Source of the DNA: Prostheceraeus crozeri
Taxonomy: Eukaryota; Platyhelminthes; Polycladida; Euryleptidae
Assembly: GCA_907163375.1 (NCBI GenBank)
Contig: CAJQUW010015664.1
Span: forward strand, 1-64,000
Reading direction: 5' to 3'
Length of the DNA: 64,000 bases
The translations under genes were made by a program, and so were the position numbers. The notes under the pieces are model-generated. The model was not told where the DNA came from, ran no database searches, and saw only the letters and a program-made list of their open reading frames with translations. Shown piece by piece: positions 1 through 13,130 of this stretch; positions within the stretch are counted from its first letter, which is position 1; every line of letters starts with the position of its first letter.

Positions 1-2334
1 CATCCAATATTCGTAAATTCCGCAAATTAACCAACAATTCATTGACTTCATTGACTCCCAAGAGGATGCTGGATATCCGCAAAAAAAAAAAATTTCTGTG
101 ATCATCGTTTTGAACTGTCACTACACGTGTAATATTGATAACTCAAAATACTTGATAGCACTGAGGATGAGTTTTCACTTCGCATTAAAGAGGTTATCTT
201 ATCATGTATATTAAACCGTCTTATCACAAGCAATTGAGTAATCCTGTTGCAAATTATAGAACTTTTTTTACATTCTATGGTTGCATATTATTGCTTTTTT
301 GTGACCTTCACGTCAATCATTTGGATCGAATGTCCATACTGACTGATATTTAAAATTAGAACAATAAGAAGTCTCCAGATTCCTTGCACGACAACACGTC
401 AAGGCAGTGACTGAAATGTGAGATTGCGTCAACGACATCGATATAATGGTCTCAAAGTGTCTAATTCTATTATCGGTAGTAAGAAATTAAGTGGAAATTC
501 TTCACCAGTAACAAGCTGCTCAACTTCATGGAAATCTGCTGCTGCTACTTGTTAGACTTTGAAGGACGAAAACAAATTTGAAGACGAAATTTGGAGGCGG
601 CATGTGCCCTTTTTCCTACTGTTATGACAAGCGAATTTCTATTTTTGAACAGGAAGACAGAGAACTCGTTTTTTCAGATGAAAAACAAATCTGAAGAAAT
701 CTGTTTTTCATGAGAGAATCCGTTTTTGAAAGATTTTCTTCTATTTAAGTTAAATTGGAGTATAGACATGAAGAAGACAAGAAATGAATGGAATTCGTTT
801 GAGGACGATCTAGCAGTTGTGTGAATTCGCCAAAATGTGAAAAATGATTAACAGAAGGGATATCTTCAACTGAATTCCTTCCAAAACAACTTGTTTGCAT
901 CAAATTCATTCATTTCCTATTCTTTGCAGCTTCTTTTCGTCTGGTGGGACTGCACGGGGGGAGGATGGCAGACAGAAAGGTGACTACGGTCCTCAATCTC
1001 CCGAATCCTCCGCTGTGGGAGAAGTCAGAGAGGAGTTAGCGGAGACGTTCACCGAGCGTTCCGGAGAAGACGCGGATTTTGTTCGGACAAGGGACAGCCG
1101 AAGGTTGCGGCGCTGAGAGCGGTTGTTCGTGGCGTTTGAGAAAGGAAGAGGGTGTGGACCTCGCAGACGGGGATGAGGTGAGCAGGGGCCGATGAAGGTT
1201 GAGAAAGTGGGGGAATTCCTTGAAGGAGGACGAAAATAAGACCTTCATTCTTTCCTCCAGGACGCTGTCTCGTCCTCGCATATATCCCCGTTGACAGATA
1301 AAAGAAAACTTGTCATTTTCACATTTCATCCACAAATGGAAGACATTCTGTGTGAATTTCTGTTGAAAATTTTATAAAACTTGCAATTAATTTTACACCT
1401 CTAATTTTCACTCCACGGAGTCATGAACGACCTCAAAAATCGAAAAGCCCTTCCTCAAAATGATGCATTTTCATGTTACCTATCGATCAACAACTGATCT
1501 GCAGCAGAAACGAGATCGCCTTAGTGTCTAAAGACTTCGTGATTTGAATTTTTTGAATTTCTTGAATTGAGTTAATTTGTGTAAAATCTATTTAAAAGAA
1601 TTGTCCAGTGAAAATCGAAGTTGAGCACTTTTTGAGAAAAACTCATCTTCTTGTGCACATTAGGCTCTACTCTCGAGGTGCACTACAATGTGCTGATTTG
1701 ATGAATGGATGGGGAGCCATCGGAGTTGCGACAACAGGGGTGAAATAGGGTCACTTTGTTAGGTGTAACTTAAAAAACCTACCTATACCTACTGGTGGTC
1801 TGTATATGAACCACACTTCATTTCTACATAAAAGTGCAAATTCCGAACATTGGGTTGTGAATGCCGCAGAATTTTATGGTCGATGCTGCCTCATGTATCT
1901 AAACAAAGCATTTTACAAATAAATTCGAAGCATATTTGTCTTTTCAAGAGGAGCATTAATCCTCTGTCTCTCTCTAGATCTGTTATCGTTCGGTCGTTTG
2001 CTTTTCATGCTCTCGCTGTTCGGTATTTGATAGTGTTTTGGCTGGTTATATACTATTTTTCAGTGGCGAATTTTATATGTATGTAATCCATTGAGCGCTC
2101 TCTATAAATTGGTGGAATTTGTAAATATCATTTCTGCTCCAGTTGGGAGTTATCTCATTCGGAAGATATTTGTGCCCACATTCTTGTGAATTGAATTCAT
2201 TTGCGTTTGTGTACAGATTTCTTGTGCTACATTGGATTTCCGCAGTGTCCACGATAGTTATTTTTGGCTGCATATCAATAATCATCTAACTTTCACATTG
2301 CCTGTACAACGTGCAACGTTGGCGTGACATTAAG
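1..2334. other. No recognisable gene
   Basis: I see no protein family, RNA gene or repeat boundary here. A G-rich patch at about 940-1200 stands out in an AT-rich background and follows a possible splice acceptor (CTATTCTTTGCAG near 928), so an exon of an unknown host gene is possible. The short open frames have no recognisable motif. Confidence 0.5.
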
Positions 2335-3716
2335 GTCACATGCAGGGGCGTAGTGCGCATCCTCAAGCGGGCACAATGCAATAGTGCAAAATTTGATAGA
2401 CTAAGTAGTCACAGTGAAATATGTACCCGTACTGCTACTCATTTTTGCATGATAAAAAGGTAATATCAATAATATCAAGAGGTGAAATAATGTCAAAAGT
2501 TGTGCTAACATAAATAGTATCAAGAGGTGAAACATAACAAAGTTGAGCTAACATAAATAGTAATAAGCGGAAAGATAATATCCAAAGTTAGAAAGGAAAT
2601 AGTAGGTTTTATTCAATTTTGATTGTAGTGTAGTCTTACTTTTTGTAGTAACCGTATCTATCTACACGTATTTGATAGTTTAATGAAAAGCAGTTGATTA
2701 AAACATACGTTAATTGAAATTAAGAACAAAATCTGATTGGAGAACATGATTAACCAAGATAATAACTATGATTAACGTCGATCACACATATTCCAAAACA
2801 CGTCTCTAATTCTCGTCACGTCTTCTTTTTGATTTCTTTGGGTTTCTGATGCAATAATTAGGAGATCTCTCAAACGATCTTGATCCATTGTGGTCCGTAG
2901 CGCCGATTTTACGAATTTCAATGAGCTGAAAGAACGTTCACATGATACTGATGTAACCGGCAAGGTCATTGCTAATCGATCAAGTATATTCAGATTAGGG
3001 TATGTTGTCGTCATCTTGTTGTCAATCATCAATAGCAAATAAACAGACTGTAAGTTTTCACAAGCAGAAATATCTGATACAGACTTTTCATTGCAAAATA
3101 GTTTATATTCAGATAATGCAGCTTTGTATTGGATATCTTCTCAATAGATTTCGCTCAGAGTTTCAAATTCTTTCAATTGTCCTTTTGACGGTTGTAATAA
3201 TGAAGACAGAGACCTTAAAAGAGGCATTGAGCTGTCAGGAAACCGAATATCGAGTGTGTTATGGATCAGATCAAATAATTCGTAAAAGAATGAAACTCTG
3301 AGTATGTCTTAACGATTCTGTGCCCGCATTTTCGTCAACGGTTCGAAAAACATTTTTCCTTCTCTCAGAAAATGGGGCTCTACCCTCTCGGCCAACGACA
3401 AAGCTTTGTCCCAAAACATATCAAACACCTCTTCATTGCGATACGAAAGGATTTGCTTTTTCACTGATTCAATCTGTGAGCAAGCTGCAGTGAGATCAAT
3501 AGAATTGGATTGAAATGTTTTTGACACAACATTGATCAAGCTCAAAACATCTTCCAGCACAGTAAGGCAACACACACATTGGAAATTGAAGCTGTTGAGC
3601 ATCATCATAGCAGTGCTACTTGAATCTGCATCGTAACTATCCCCATCGCGAATTTCTACGACTGTCGCTCGTATGGCGACAATGTTTTGGACTCTAATTC
3701 GAACTGGAAATCTCAC

Positions 3717-4148
3717 TTCAACATCGTTTCTAAGAAAGCATCCTCTAGACTGTTCATGCTACGTCAGCTTAAGCCTTTTTTGACAAAAAGTGAATTGATT
3801 TTAGTTTTCAATAGCTGTATACGAAGCATTCTCGAATATGCAGCTCCTCTTTTTGTTGGCTAGGTGAAACTCTCAGCCAAACCTTTGAAAGGATTCAATC
3901 TCGAGCTCATTCAATCATTTGCGGATCTTCCTCTTGCGTGTGTGCAGACTTTGTTCCGTTAAGTTATCGCCGCTCGATGATTGGATTTAAACTGTTCATG
4001 GCACTTATTGCCAATGACGACCATCCTCTGAACCATATGTCGCCGATTCCTTTGAAGAATTCCAGGGGTTTTCGACTTCCAGTCTGTAAGAGTGCTCTAC
4101 GAGACAAGTCTTTTTTGATTACTATGATTCGACTTTATAACAGTGACA

Positions 4149-4179
<31 letters not shown>

Positions 4180-4345
4180 GTTTGATTTATTTAACTTTTC
4201 ATTAACTTTCTTTTCACTCTGTTCTTGTTATAGTTCATAATTTTTGTGCTAACATTTTTCAAAACATTTGTAAAATTTTGACTCACGATTATCATTATTG
4301 AGGCTTATTGGTATCAAATAAACGGTTATTATTATCATTATTTTC
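3717..4345 (+). mobile_element. LINE 3' fragment nested in the hAT element
   Basis: The end of a CR1/Jockey-type reverse transcriptase ORF is visible (RIQSRAHSIICG, then GFKLFMALIANDDHPL, 3890-4160). It is followed by a 3' UTR ending AAATAAACGG then TTATTATTATCATTATT near 4316-4343. It interrupts the minus-strand hAT transposase between its TRWATR motif and the following region. This is a 5'-truncated LINE copy; the left boundary is approximate. Confidence 0.7.
4148..4177. repeat. (CT)n microsatellite
   Basis: About 30 bp of uninterrupted CT dinucleotides within the LINE fragment. Confidence 0.9.
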
Positions 4346-6344
4346 CAACACGACATGACAATTACCTGCCCGTGTCGCCCAACGCGTTCCACTAAGTGAA
4401 GGCAGTGCTCTTGGTCTACTGCGACAGCATGTAGGTAGATCGTCCTCGGCATCTTCGGATACAGTTTTTTGAATGGCTGCAAACAGCCCATGTCGCTTGC
4501 TCGATCCTTCAATAAATCTGCTTATCCAAAAGACCAAAAAAGTTTCTCGTTATTATGTTTTTTGAGCAGGCATCAACCACAACGAGATTAACGCGATATC
4601 CATAGCAATGAACGAAGTATGCAAGAGGCGAGAGCTGCTTCAAGTGTGTCTGGACACCTGTATATCCCCGACACTGCGGAACAGCCGTCATAAGACTGAC
4701 CACTAAGGTTAGTCACGGACAAACCATGCAATTGCAAAAGTTGTGTTGTGAATAGATTAGTTAAAGTCTCTGAATTTACATTTTTTAAATGTTGCATATC
4801 AACAAGACATTCAGAAATAAGACCACTTCGGTTAACAAATCTTATAATGATCGACAACTGATCAATTTTCGAACAATCCATGGTCGTATCCATACACACC
4901 GAAAAATAACGAGCTTCTCATATTTCCTGTATTCAGTTTTCAATGATATTTTCTGCACAGGCAGATATGAGTTCATTTTGTGATTGTGGTGAAGTATAGG
5001 ACGGATAACCCGCTTAGGATTTAATGTGGATTTCTGAAGATGCTGCGACAAGGACTCATCCCATCGCCCTACCAAATGAATAATCTCAAGAAAAACTCCA
5101 CGATTCGCAGAATCATGAGATTCATAATGTCCTCTGAATGGCAAACGTAGCCTGCCTAAAGTAGATGTAATATCAATCAAAATGGGCAATGGTTCATATC
5201 GATTATCTTTGTCTTGATTTTTGGTTGCTGTCTGCTTTTTCATGCTCAGCTGACAATTGATCGATAACACTGTCGCTATTGATGATATCATGCCAGCTCT
5301 TCATATTTTCAATGTGAAGAGTCGACATCGAATACTTATCGAAACCCCTTCCTGTCTCTAATGCTTTTGACCAATTTCGAAAGCCTAGTGTAGTGAATGT
5401 CGGATCACTTTCTATTGATTTGAATATTCGGCACGGAAAACAAAAGGCCGCGTCCTTCGTTAAATCATATTCTAGTCAAGACCGATCACCATACCAGTCA
5501 TTGCGAAAACTCCTGTTTCGACTATCAAATTTCGTAGATGGATAGATAAAGTCACGCTCTGGTCTAACAGGTCCTTTCTTCAAATATTCAATGTAAGACA
5601 CTGTGTCATTAGGATTGCGTACTCGAAATAGGCTAAGATTGTCGCGCTTACTTGGAATAGATTCATTGACAGAAGCAGTTTCTTTCGGACTGTTTGATGA
5701 TGTCACCGATGAAGTTTTGGTAGGTGTTGAAATTGATAGTCTGACGTCACTTTTACTCTTTCGAACGAAGAATTTATCCATGCCGTAGTGTTGAGCACTT
5801 TGGATGAGCAGATTAAGTAAACAGCATAATAGTACACACGTAACACTGTCAGAATATGCAAAAGGTGAATTTCAAAGGAACTCAACCATTATTGCTTGTA
5901 TTTTCACATTCTGGATGACTGTATTGAATATAACCCGATGCAGCACAATCAGCTCGTCTGTGATTGGCCGATGACGGTGCTTGGGGAAATTAGCTAAGGA
6001 ATCTTATTCCGTGGTAGAAACACTTAGTGGTAGAGTGCGTCATCTCGTTAAGTTAATGATGATGACACTAATGTACGCAAGGCAAGAAACATGTCACTAT
6101 AACGCACATGTAACAAGAATAACCCACGTGCCCCCCGTGCACCAATGGCACGACGCCCCTGGTCACATGTTAAATTTCATTTGTGGACTCATTGTGTTCC
6201 GACTCGCTTTTCTTCTGTTAGCTATTATTCTCAGGATAAGCAGGTGTCACAATAAAGCTGCTGGTAGTGATAGCTTGGTGTAGGGGCAACGATTTTCTGT
6301 CGTGACTAGAGTTTTGGCGTTCGAACCCCGCTTCAACTTTCACA

Positions 6345-7081
6345 ATGGCTACTCCGAGTAGAAGAAACACACGCTCTAATAGCGCATCGAACGTTCTCAC
6401 CATCAACGACGCAAAAGAATTAATGAACACACTAAAAACAGAAATCCTCGCCGACATGAAGTCCGAAATAAGTGCAGTCAACGCTAGTCTTACAGAGATA
6501 CATAATGAGACCAAGTGTATGGAAAAAGAGTTAATGACATTCAAAGATAAATTGACCTCTAATGATGATGAAATCAAGTTTATAAAAGGGAAATTGTTCA
6601 ATCTGCCGACGATGATTTCAATGAAATCGAAGAAAGAAATTCCCGCCTCAACAATGTTATTGTATCTGGAATCAAAGAACTTGAAGGAACTCTGGAAGAA
6701 AGGAAAACTCACGATAAAGATGCGTTTGTCAACATGCTTGATGAAGTTAATCTAAAAGATGTAATTTTGCATGATGTTATTGGTTTTCATCGCATCGGTC
6801 GAACCAAATCTGATAGACCTCGTACGTTTGTTAAAAATTATTTCTCGTAATTCTGAATCAAAGAAATGTCCCCTAAAAAAGCGAAACATTTAAGAAATTC
6901 TGAACGATACAAAACAGTGTTCGTCAATCCTGACAGGACATATGCTCAAATTGCATTTCGGAGACTTCGTAGTGAATTGAATGAGAGGAGAGCAAATGCT
7001 GATGATGTAGTTATTTATGAACAACGTGTTATTCAGAGATCAAATGTTCGATCAGCGCCGATCTCAAATAATTTTCTGTGA
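6345..7081 (+). pseudogene. LINE ORF1-like protein, frameshifted
   Basis: The first segment (6345-6755) begins MATPSRRNTRSNSASN and contains a heptad-like coiled coil over residues 20-80, as expected of a LINE ORF1 RNA-binding chaperone. After frame changes, 6866-7081 continues with SPKKAKHLRNSERY and a basic stretch resembling the end of ORF1. It lies directly upstream of the endonuclease. Function is inferred from position and coiled coil; no zinc knuckle is visible. Confidence 0.6.
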
Positions 7082-8330
7082 TGGATTTTATTGTTTCTTT
7101 TCGTAGACAAACATTTCCCACAGTGCTGCTGTTGAACGCTCGGTCAATTTTTCACAAATTTGACGAGTTATCTGTATTAGTTGCTTTAGTAAAACCTGGC
7201 TTGGTAGTTGTAACAGAATCTTGGCTTCATTCCGACTTAAATGATGACATGATTAAACTGCGTAGCTACAATTTGTACAGATGTGATTGACTTGGGCGCG
7301 TTGGCGTCGGTGTTTGTGCATGGATCGCTACTGACCTATGCTGTGATGTTTCATGTTGTTCTCATCCCCGCACGATCGAATTTTTGGCACTGAAAATTTG
7401 TAAATTAAATCTTTTTGTCGTTTGTGCATATGTACCACCAAATCTGAGAGCAAGTGATCGTAATGTTATCTACGAATTTTTTGTTGGTGTAATAGACAGT
7501 GAATTATCAGTAAACCAGACTTGAAACTTATGATTTGCGGAGATTTTAATGATATGGATACATCCATTTTTTCGGAACAATTTTCACTTGTAAATTCTGT
7601 AAAACGTCCCACTCGGCTGAATTCTATTCTTGACCAAATATGGATCAGTTCTGATTTTTGTGATATTTACCAAGAAGATGCTTGTATTGGTCTTCCACTT
7701 GGTTCGTCTGACCATAAATCTGTTTTGCTGTTTGATAAAGAATTTGATAATTGTTCATCCAGATTGGTCAAAGTCTGGGATTTTCGTGAGTCACACATGG
7801 ATGATTTTCAATATCTCCTATCAATTACAGACTTCAACTCTATTATTGTTGATGACTATTCTGTTGATAAAATGTGTTGTATATTTTATTATTATTTGCA
7901 AGTTGCTATGTCATTTATTCCATCCAGTTTTGTGTTGATGACAGACAAGGATAAACCTTGGGTTACACCTCTTCTGAAATCATTAATAAACAATCGTTGA
8001 AATGCTTTCCGCAGCAAACAATGGGAATTATACCATCATTACAAAGCAAAAATAAAAGATGAAATACTGAAATCAAAATATGCATGGTCGCAGAGGCAGT
8101 TACAGTCAGCGAAAAATGCTTGGAAAGTTGTCAACGAAGTTCGTGGTGAAGTTGACAAGATGGCCTTCCATAATTTGATAATGAACTATGGTGGTCTAGG
8201 GGGCTTGATTTCTGCAGTTCACGTCGAGATGTGTGAGAAGTTCAATTACGACCACGAAGTCGGCAGTCCCACGTTTCAGAATGATGCATGGATTCTTACA
8301 CCGACAGTCTATGACGTGCAACCATCCTTG
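7078..8330 (+). pseudogene. LINE ORF2 endonuclease domain, broken
   Basis: This is an exonuclease-endonuclease-phosphatase type domain that nicks target DNA for LINE insertion. Visible motifs in order are LLNARS (7130), VVTESWLHSDL (7206), GDFNDMD (7540) and GSSDHKSVLLFD (7701). The reading frame stops at 7290 and changes frame near 7510. A linker region up to about 8330 is also broken. The motif order is diagnostic of CR1/Jockey-type LINEs. Confidence 0.8.
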
Positions 8331-8352
8331 ACTCATCTACCTGTTCATAAAT

Positions 8353-9557
8353 ATGTTGGTTGTGACGGCATTCCCAATCGTATTACGTGATGGCGCTTTC
8401 TGGCTTTCTTTCCCACTCCATCAGATTTTTATCAAGTCAGTTGAGTCTCGAACTTTCCCCTCGTGTTGGAAATTGGCTGATGTTGTACCCGTGCCCAAAT
8501 GTAAGAGACCCACTGTTCATGACTTTCGACCGATATCTGTTACCCCAGTCATCAGCAAGATATCTGAACGTCTTGTTCTCAATTCTGTCATGCCACAGAT
8601 TGTCCAATTGTATGGTCCCCATCAATATGCCTTCAGACAATATTGTTCTACAGAAAGTGCGTTGATCAAAATTCATGATAGTATCACCGCATATCTTGAT
8701 ATACCTACCACGAAAGCAATGAGGCCATCCTGTTTGGGTTTATCGAAGGCATTCTATAAATTGAATCACAACTCCTTGCTAAACCATTTGATTGACGGCA
8801 ATGTTAATCTAGGCTTTATTACATGGCTGCAAAGTTATTTGGATAGCCGCACTCAACGTCTGAAATTGAATGGTATGTATGGTCCCACAACAAAAATACC
8901 ATCAGGAATTCCCCAAGGGTCCATTTTAGGTCCTTTTCTTTTCACTGCCTTCATGGGGTCTTTGCGTGTGTCACCAGAATCATCCATGGTTATTTACGCT
9001 GATGATGTTACTCTCATTGAGCCAATTTCTCGCGATCTCATACCGAACAATCAATCTGGGGCATGTACAAGAATGGATTGATATCAAGAGGATGAAACTA
9101 AATCTCTAGAAATCCTCGCAGATGATTTCCTATCATGGAGAACAATTTGACGCTTTATATCCATCTATCAAGTTTTCAGATACCGTGAAAATTTTGGGTG
9201 TTCATTGGAGCAAGAATTTCAAAAATGGATCTTCATTTCAGCGAAATTTTGAAACTTGCATCGCAAAGACTGTACGTAATTCTAACGTTAAAGCCGCTTG
9301 TTTCTTCTGACCAGCTTGTCATTGTGTATAATTCGCTGATTTGTAATCTTTTACTCTATGCTGCTCCTCTGTTTTCTTGGCTTCCAAAATCCATCGAGCT
9401 AAAATTACAAAGATTTTATAATCGTGTTCACCGACTGATTTGCGGTAAAGACTGTACGTGCAACAAGTTTCCAATGTTTTCTGTGGTTCTGAAAGACTGT
9501 GCATCTTCAGTTTTCAAGAAATGTGAAGTAAACGAGGAGCATCATCTGCATCATTGA
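8353..9557 (+). pseudogene. LINE ORF2 reverse transcriptase, broken
   Basis: Reverse transcriptase motifs run in order: ADVVPVPKC, FRPISVTPVISKISERLV, YAFRQYCSTESAL, GIPQGSILGPFLFTAFM and the catalytic VIYADDVTLI near 8990. The conserved aspartate of motif A is replaced in CLGLSKAFYKLNH, where the family has D before LSKAF. That alone would inactivate the enzyme. After a frame change, 9122-9557 holds the thumb and C-terminal region (LLYAAPLFSWLPKS, HRLICG). It completes the LINE together with the upstream endonuclease. Confidence 0.82.
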
Positions 9558-9950
9558 TTCCTCCTCGAATGCTACGTAGCGGTCATTTATGTCCAAATGT
9601 TAAAACTGCCACAAGACTCCATTCATTCATACCTTGTGTTGTCATGAATGAAAACCATGTAGTATTTTCCAATTGTGTGACAGTGTTCTCTTTCACTTAT
9701 CTCTCCGGTTTCTATTGTATCTGACTTATTTTGTGACTTGTATTTTGTGTATTTAATGACTTTCATATCAGAAATAGAACACTTACTTAATATTATGAAA
9801 AGAACGAAATATGGTGGACTTTGAATGATTTTGAGACTTGCTTGTGACTTTGTTGATTTTTTGCTGCCCTTAAGGCTTCTTATTTGCCACGGTCATCAAA
9901 TCATTTCATTTGTACCGACTTATTTGGCAAATAAAAAATTATTATTATCA

Positions 9951-12280
9951 TTGTCATCTAAATGTTTCTTTGCAAGTTCTGTTGCTGAGTCTGTGCTAGA
10001 TGTTTTGAGTAAAAGGGGCAGCCATAGACAAATCATGCGGGCTGAGAACGAATGGGTCGGTGCTGAACGGCAATGCAGCAGATTTGGAATTGGGGCTCAA
10101 AAGGTTAATATCGATTTTTTGGCATTTTCATTATAATTAGTGATTTTTTGATTTAGTGACTTTCTGAATGCAATCCAACTTCATCAACACAAACATGACA
10201 AGGATGTGAAGAAAGAACAAAAGACACAATTGACCGCAGAATATAAGTTCTATTCAAACGCATAAGTGACTATATATTTTTATGTCTACTAAGTTACATT
10301 ATTGAGAAGCAAGTGACTAAATAAAGGCTTCCAGGCTGACGGGAAGTGTGCATGCCTTAGTTCATTGCAACAAATTAGATTGGTGCAGAGTGCAAAGCTC
10401 TTCACGATGTTTTAAGATAGACCGATTGCTTTAATTACTGAATAGTATTACGTATAATACGTGCGTGAAGTTAGCGCAACCACTCAACGCAACCATTTTT
10501 ATTTCTACTGTGCCACTCCCAAAAATCACCTCCTCCACACTCAATCTGGGACCGCTGATAATGTGCCACGACTCAGTTTCACGAAATTCAGCCTCCTTTG
10601 GCATGAAATGGAATTCAAATTTCAAATTGGTTGCGCTGTGAAGTTGGCGCAACCAATCTTTCCGACTTTCATAAAAAAAAAAATCGATACCATCAAGCAA
10701 CAAAGCCCATCACAAACGATGAAATGTGCAGTCTTGTTATGTGCCAGGCAAAAAATTAATAAAAAGAAGCCAATCTTCATGTAAAATATCAAATTTTAAT
10801 AACTTTTTTATGTACATGGTGTGAGTTAGCGCAGCCAATTTTCAAATCAATATTACTCAGACACCCAAGTCGTTATATATCAAATAAATCACACCAGCGG
10901 GTGTGCCAGGTAATATTCATCAGAATCAATCAAATCTAGTCATTCACTCGCTCAAGTAACAAAATATTCAACATCAAAAGCACATTGCCAAAGTTTATAA
11001 TTGACTAATGAACATTCAACGCAACTATTTTTTATATTCGAAATGTGCCACTCCTGAAATATACAATTTTGGGTGTCGCTGATTATGTGCCACGCATCAG
11101 TTTTACCAAATTCGGCCTCCCTTCACTCGCAAAACTCAATTCAAAGTTCAAAAACAACATATTCCAACGCAAACACTTTTCACCTTCATAATTGCTCAGC
11201 TCAGACAACGGTTTCACATCAAATGAATAGCAGCATGGGGTGTGAGGTTTGGGTTGTGGGGGTCAATATTCATCAGACATGGACATCTGCATCATCAAAA
11301 AAATCAGTTATTAAGATGAGTTGCGAAATTATTTCAGAAAAATGGTTCAAATATTTTGATTTTCTTCGTCAACGTGACCAATGTTACATATATGACAATT
11401 TCAGCTAAGTTTCTTTCTATCAAATGTTTTGTAAACAAAAATGTTCATATAAATTATCAATTAACCCTATCAGGACCGGCGGATTTTTAGCGTCGTAGGA
11501 CCGTGGGGATTGTCCCTCAAATTATCCATGTTCGATGGATGAAAACTGTTTGAACGAAGTAGGGTTACAACACATTTCGAGTCTCCTTTTTCGGAATGGA
11601 GAGTACCTATTCCGCATGATTCGGAAGATCTTCATACCAAAAATTCAAAATTTAAATTTGATATTTTCTATATTTTTATTTTTCATGAATTCTATGTATA
11701 TTTTTGAATCATCAAAAATTGTTATATTACAACTAAAGTTTTAATTACGAACTTTTACTCAAGTAATATCTATATGGTGTTTATTGTGAGCATAATAATT
11801 CTGCGTTAATTTTAGCAGTATGAAATAGCAATTTGAAATTTGAACGTTAAATAATGTCTTTTCATGTATTATTGCATTTTTTCTATCTTTACAAATGTCT
11901 TGTTTGTGTTGACTTATTCGCTATTAAAGACCAATGTTATGGATTACATTCCGACTGCCACATCTTTCGAATGGTTGATGCGTATTTTGCATCTATTCTG
12001 TGGCTTTCATATCTCAAAAACTTCACATCAAAACTTCATATTTTCACCATTTGACATTTACATGTACAATGTAAGTACATGTACTCATTTGGAGGAGAGA
12101 TAAGATGAATGTGTGTGTTGACAATCTTGAATTGCGCATGCATCAACTCATGTAAATATGATACAGAAACATTATATCAATAATAAATCAATGACTGCTC
12201 AAAACTGAAATACCATCAATTTTCTAAAAATGTTCTTTTAAAAATTGGGACCTTACAGTGCGTTAATTTTTGCCCATTTT
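9951..12280. other. AT-rich region with diverged direct repeats, no gene
   Basis: No protein family is recognisable. A repeat about 560 bp apart is visible: the stretch at 10464-10620 (GTGAAGTTAGCGCAACC..., CACGACTCAGTTTCACGAAATTC) recurs in diverged form at 11010-11130 (CAACGCAACTATTTTTTATA, CACGCATCAGTTTTACCAAATTC). The rest is low-complexity AT-rich DNA. Confidence 0.5.
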
Positions 12281-12284
12281 TTTA

Positions 12285-13010
12285 TCTTGAAAGTCAACAT
12301 ACATACAAACCAAAAGCTATTCCTATTGAACAAAAGCTTAATATCGCTAAGAACGAATTGCAAAGAAGATTGGTGAGATGCTCTAACATTGAAGATAAAC
12401 AAAAATGCAGAGACGATCTCTACAAAACACTAAATTTCAATGATTATCCTGATCATTTTCTTCAAACTCACCTTCCACGAATCCCCGGACGTACAAACAA
12501 ACCCAAAAATCAGTTTTACTTTCAAATACCATTCATATCGGATTCTGTAAACAACCAACTAAAAAGAATATTCAGAGGTGTCAACTTACCTGTCCGTATA
12601 TCTCACAGGTCTTTTACACTACGAATGGCTTTAAATCAACGCCATCGTCATGATAATATCAAATGTGATCTTAGATCTTGTCAGTTAAATAATTATCTAT
12701 GTCTGCGTACAAACGTTATTTATCAAATTAAGTGCAATTCATGTTCAAAAATTTATATTGGTAGTACGATTCGATCGTTGCACGTGCGCCTGAAAGAACA
12801 TCTATAACTAGAAAAGAATCCAGTGCATTCAGGCACAAACAACTTTGCTCTACAAAGGATATTTTCCCTTTTGAAATTTCTATCCTAGCTTCCGATAATG
12901 ATAACATCAACCTTCGTCTTCGAGAAGCTATGTACATCAAGAAATTGAGAGGGAGGAGTGCAATGAGTACCAAAGCTAGCTTTTCTGATTTCTTTGTATA
13001 TTTTGAATTT
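12285..13010 (+). pseudogene. PLE protein C-terminus with GIY-YIG endonuclease, frameshifted
   Basis: The reading frame contains a basic RT-linker region followed by the GIY-YIG core (IYQIKCNSCSKIYIGSTIRSL at 12718-12783). PLEs use this nuclease to nick target DNA for reverse transcription. The frame stops at 12807 and continues in another frame through a helical C-terminus (FEISILASDNDN, LRLREAMYIKKLRG, 12865-12955). The C-terminal match to the copy at 39.9 kb supports the family call. Confidence 0.78.
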
Positions 13011-13130
13011 TGTAACATCTATTGCATGCTCTGTTTTACTTCCTTTTTATGTGATCAGGCCGTCATAACGGTAAAAATTTTGAAAAATAAAAAACAGCAG
13101 TTTGGCTTATTTGTATATTTTACTTTTATT
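12285..13130 (+). mobile_element. Penelope-like element, 3' end
   Basis: This is the 5'-truncated tail of a PLE, containing the end of the RT linker, the GIY-YIG endonuclease and the 3' UTR. The last 280 bp (12848-13127) are nearly identical to 39845-40130 beside the Polinton; identity stops at TTTACTTTTAT in both copies. This gives the 3' end of the family. Confidence 0.78.

Larger units (their letters stand above)
2772..5781 (-). pseudogene. hAT transposase (TTF-type zinc finger, DUF4371, hAT dimerisation), broken
   Basis: This would be the hAT transposase, cutting and joining element ends in the nucleus. Reading the minus strand: 5781-5476 is an N-terminal part ending in a TTF-type zinc-finger-like stretch (WYGDR). 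Then 5291-4842 and 4899-4588 are DUF4371-like, with GHYESHDSANRGVFLEII and SGQSYDGCSAVSG. Next, 4537-4350 has a TRWATR motif, followed after a LINE insertion by 3716-3309. The C-terminal dimerisation region at 3038-2772 contains LPVTSVSCERSFSSLK. Several frame changes and the LINE insertion make it non-functional. The order and motifs match the ZMYM1/DUF4371 group of hAT transposases. Confidence 0.82.
2343..6161 (-). mobile_element. hAT DNA transposon, complete ends, decayed
   Basis: The element starts CAGGGGCGTAGTGC at 2343 and ends with the inverted counterpart ...GCACGACGCCCCTG at 6161. It is flanked by a perfect 8-bp target duplication GTCACATG (2335-2342 and 6162-6169). Eight-base duplications and CAGGGGCG-type termini are hallmarks of hAT elements. 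Inside is a minus-strand transposase of the zinc-finger/DUF4371 type, interrupted by a LINE fragment at about 3717-4345. The ends and target duplication are read directly from sequence; family assignment combines them with the protein motifs. Confidence 0.88.
6290..9950 (+). mobile_element. CR1/Jockey-like LINE, near full length, decayed
   Basis: ORF1-like, apurinic endonuclease and reverse transcriptase segments follow one another in order on the plus strand. The 3' end is AAATAAAAAATTATTATTATCA near 9929-9950, the same kind of TTA-repeat tail as the fragment at 4.3 kb. The 5' boundary is approximate. Frame changes and stops occur throughout, so the copy is dead. Confidence 0.8.

Noticed and set aside
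895..1335. Opposed open frames in a GC-rich patch
   Set aside because: No motif, no support for one strand over the other; kept only as an unassigned region.
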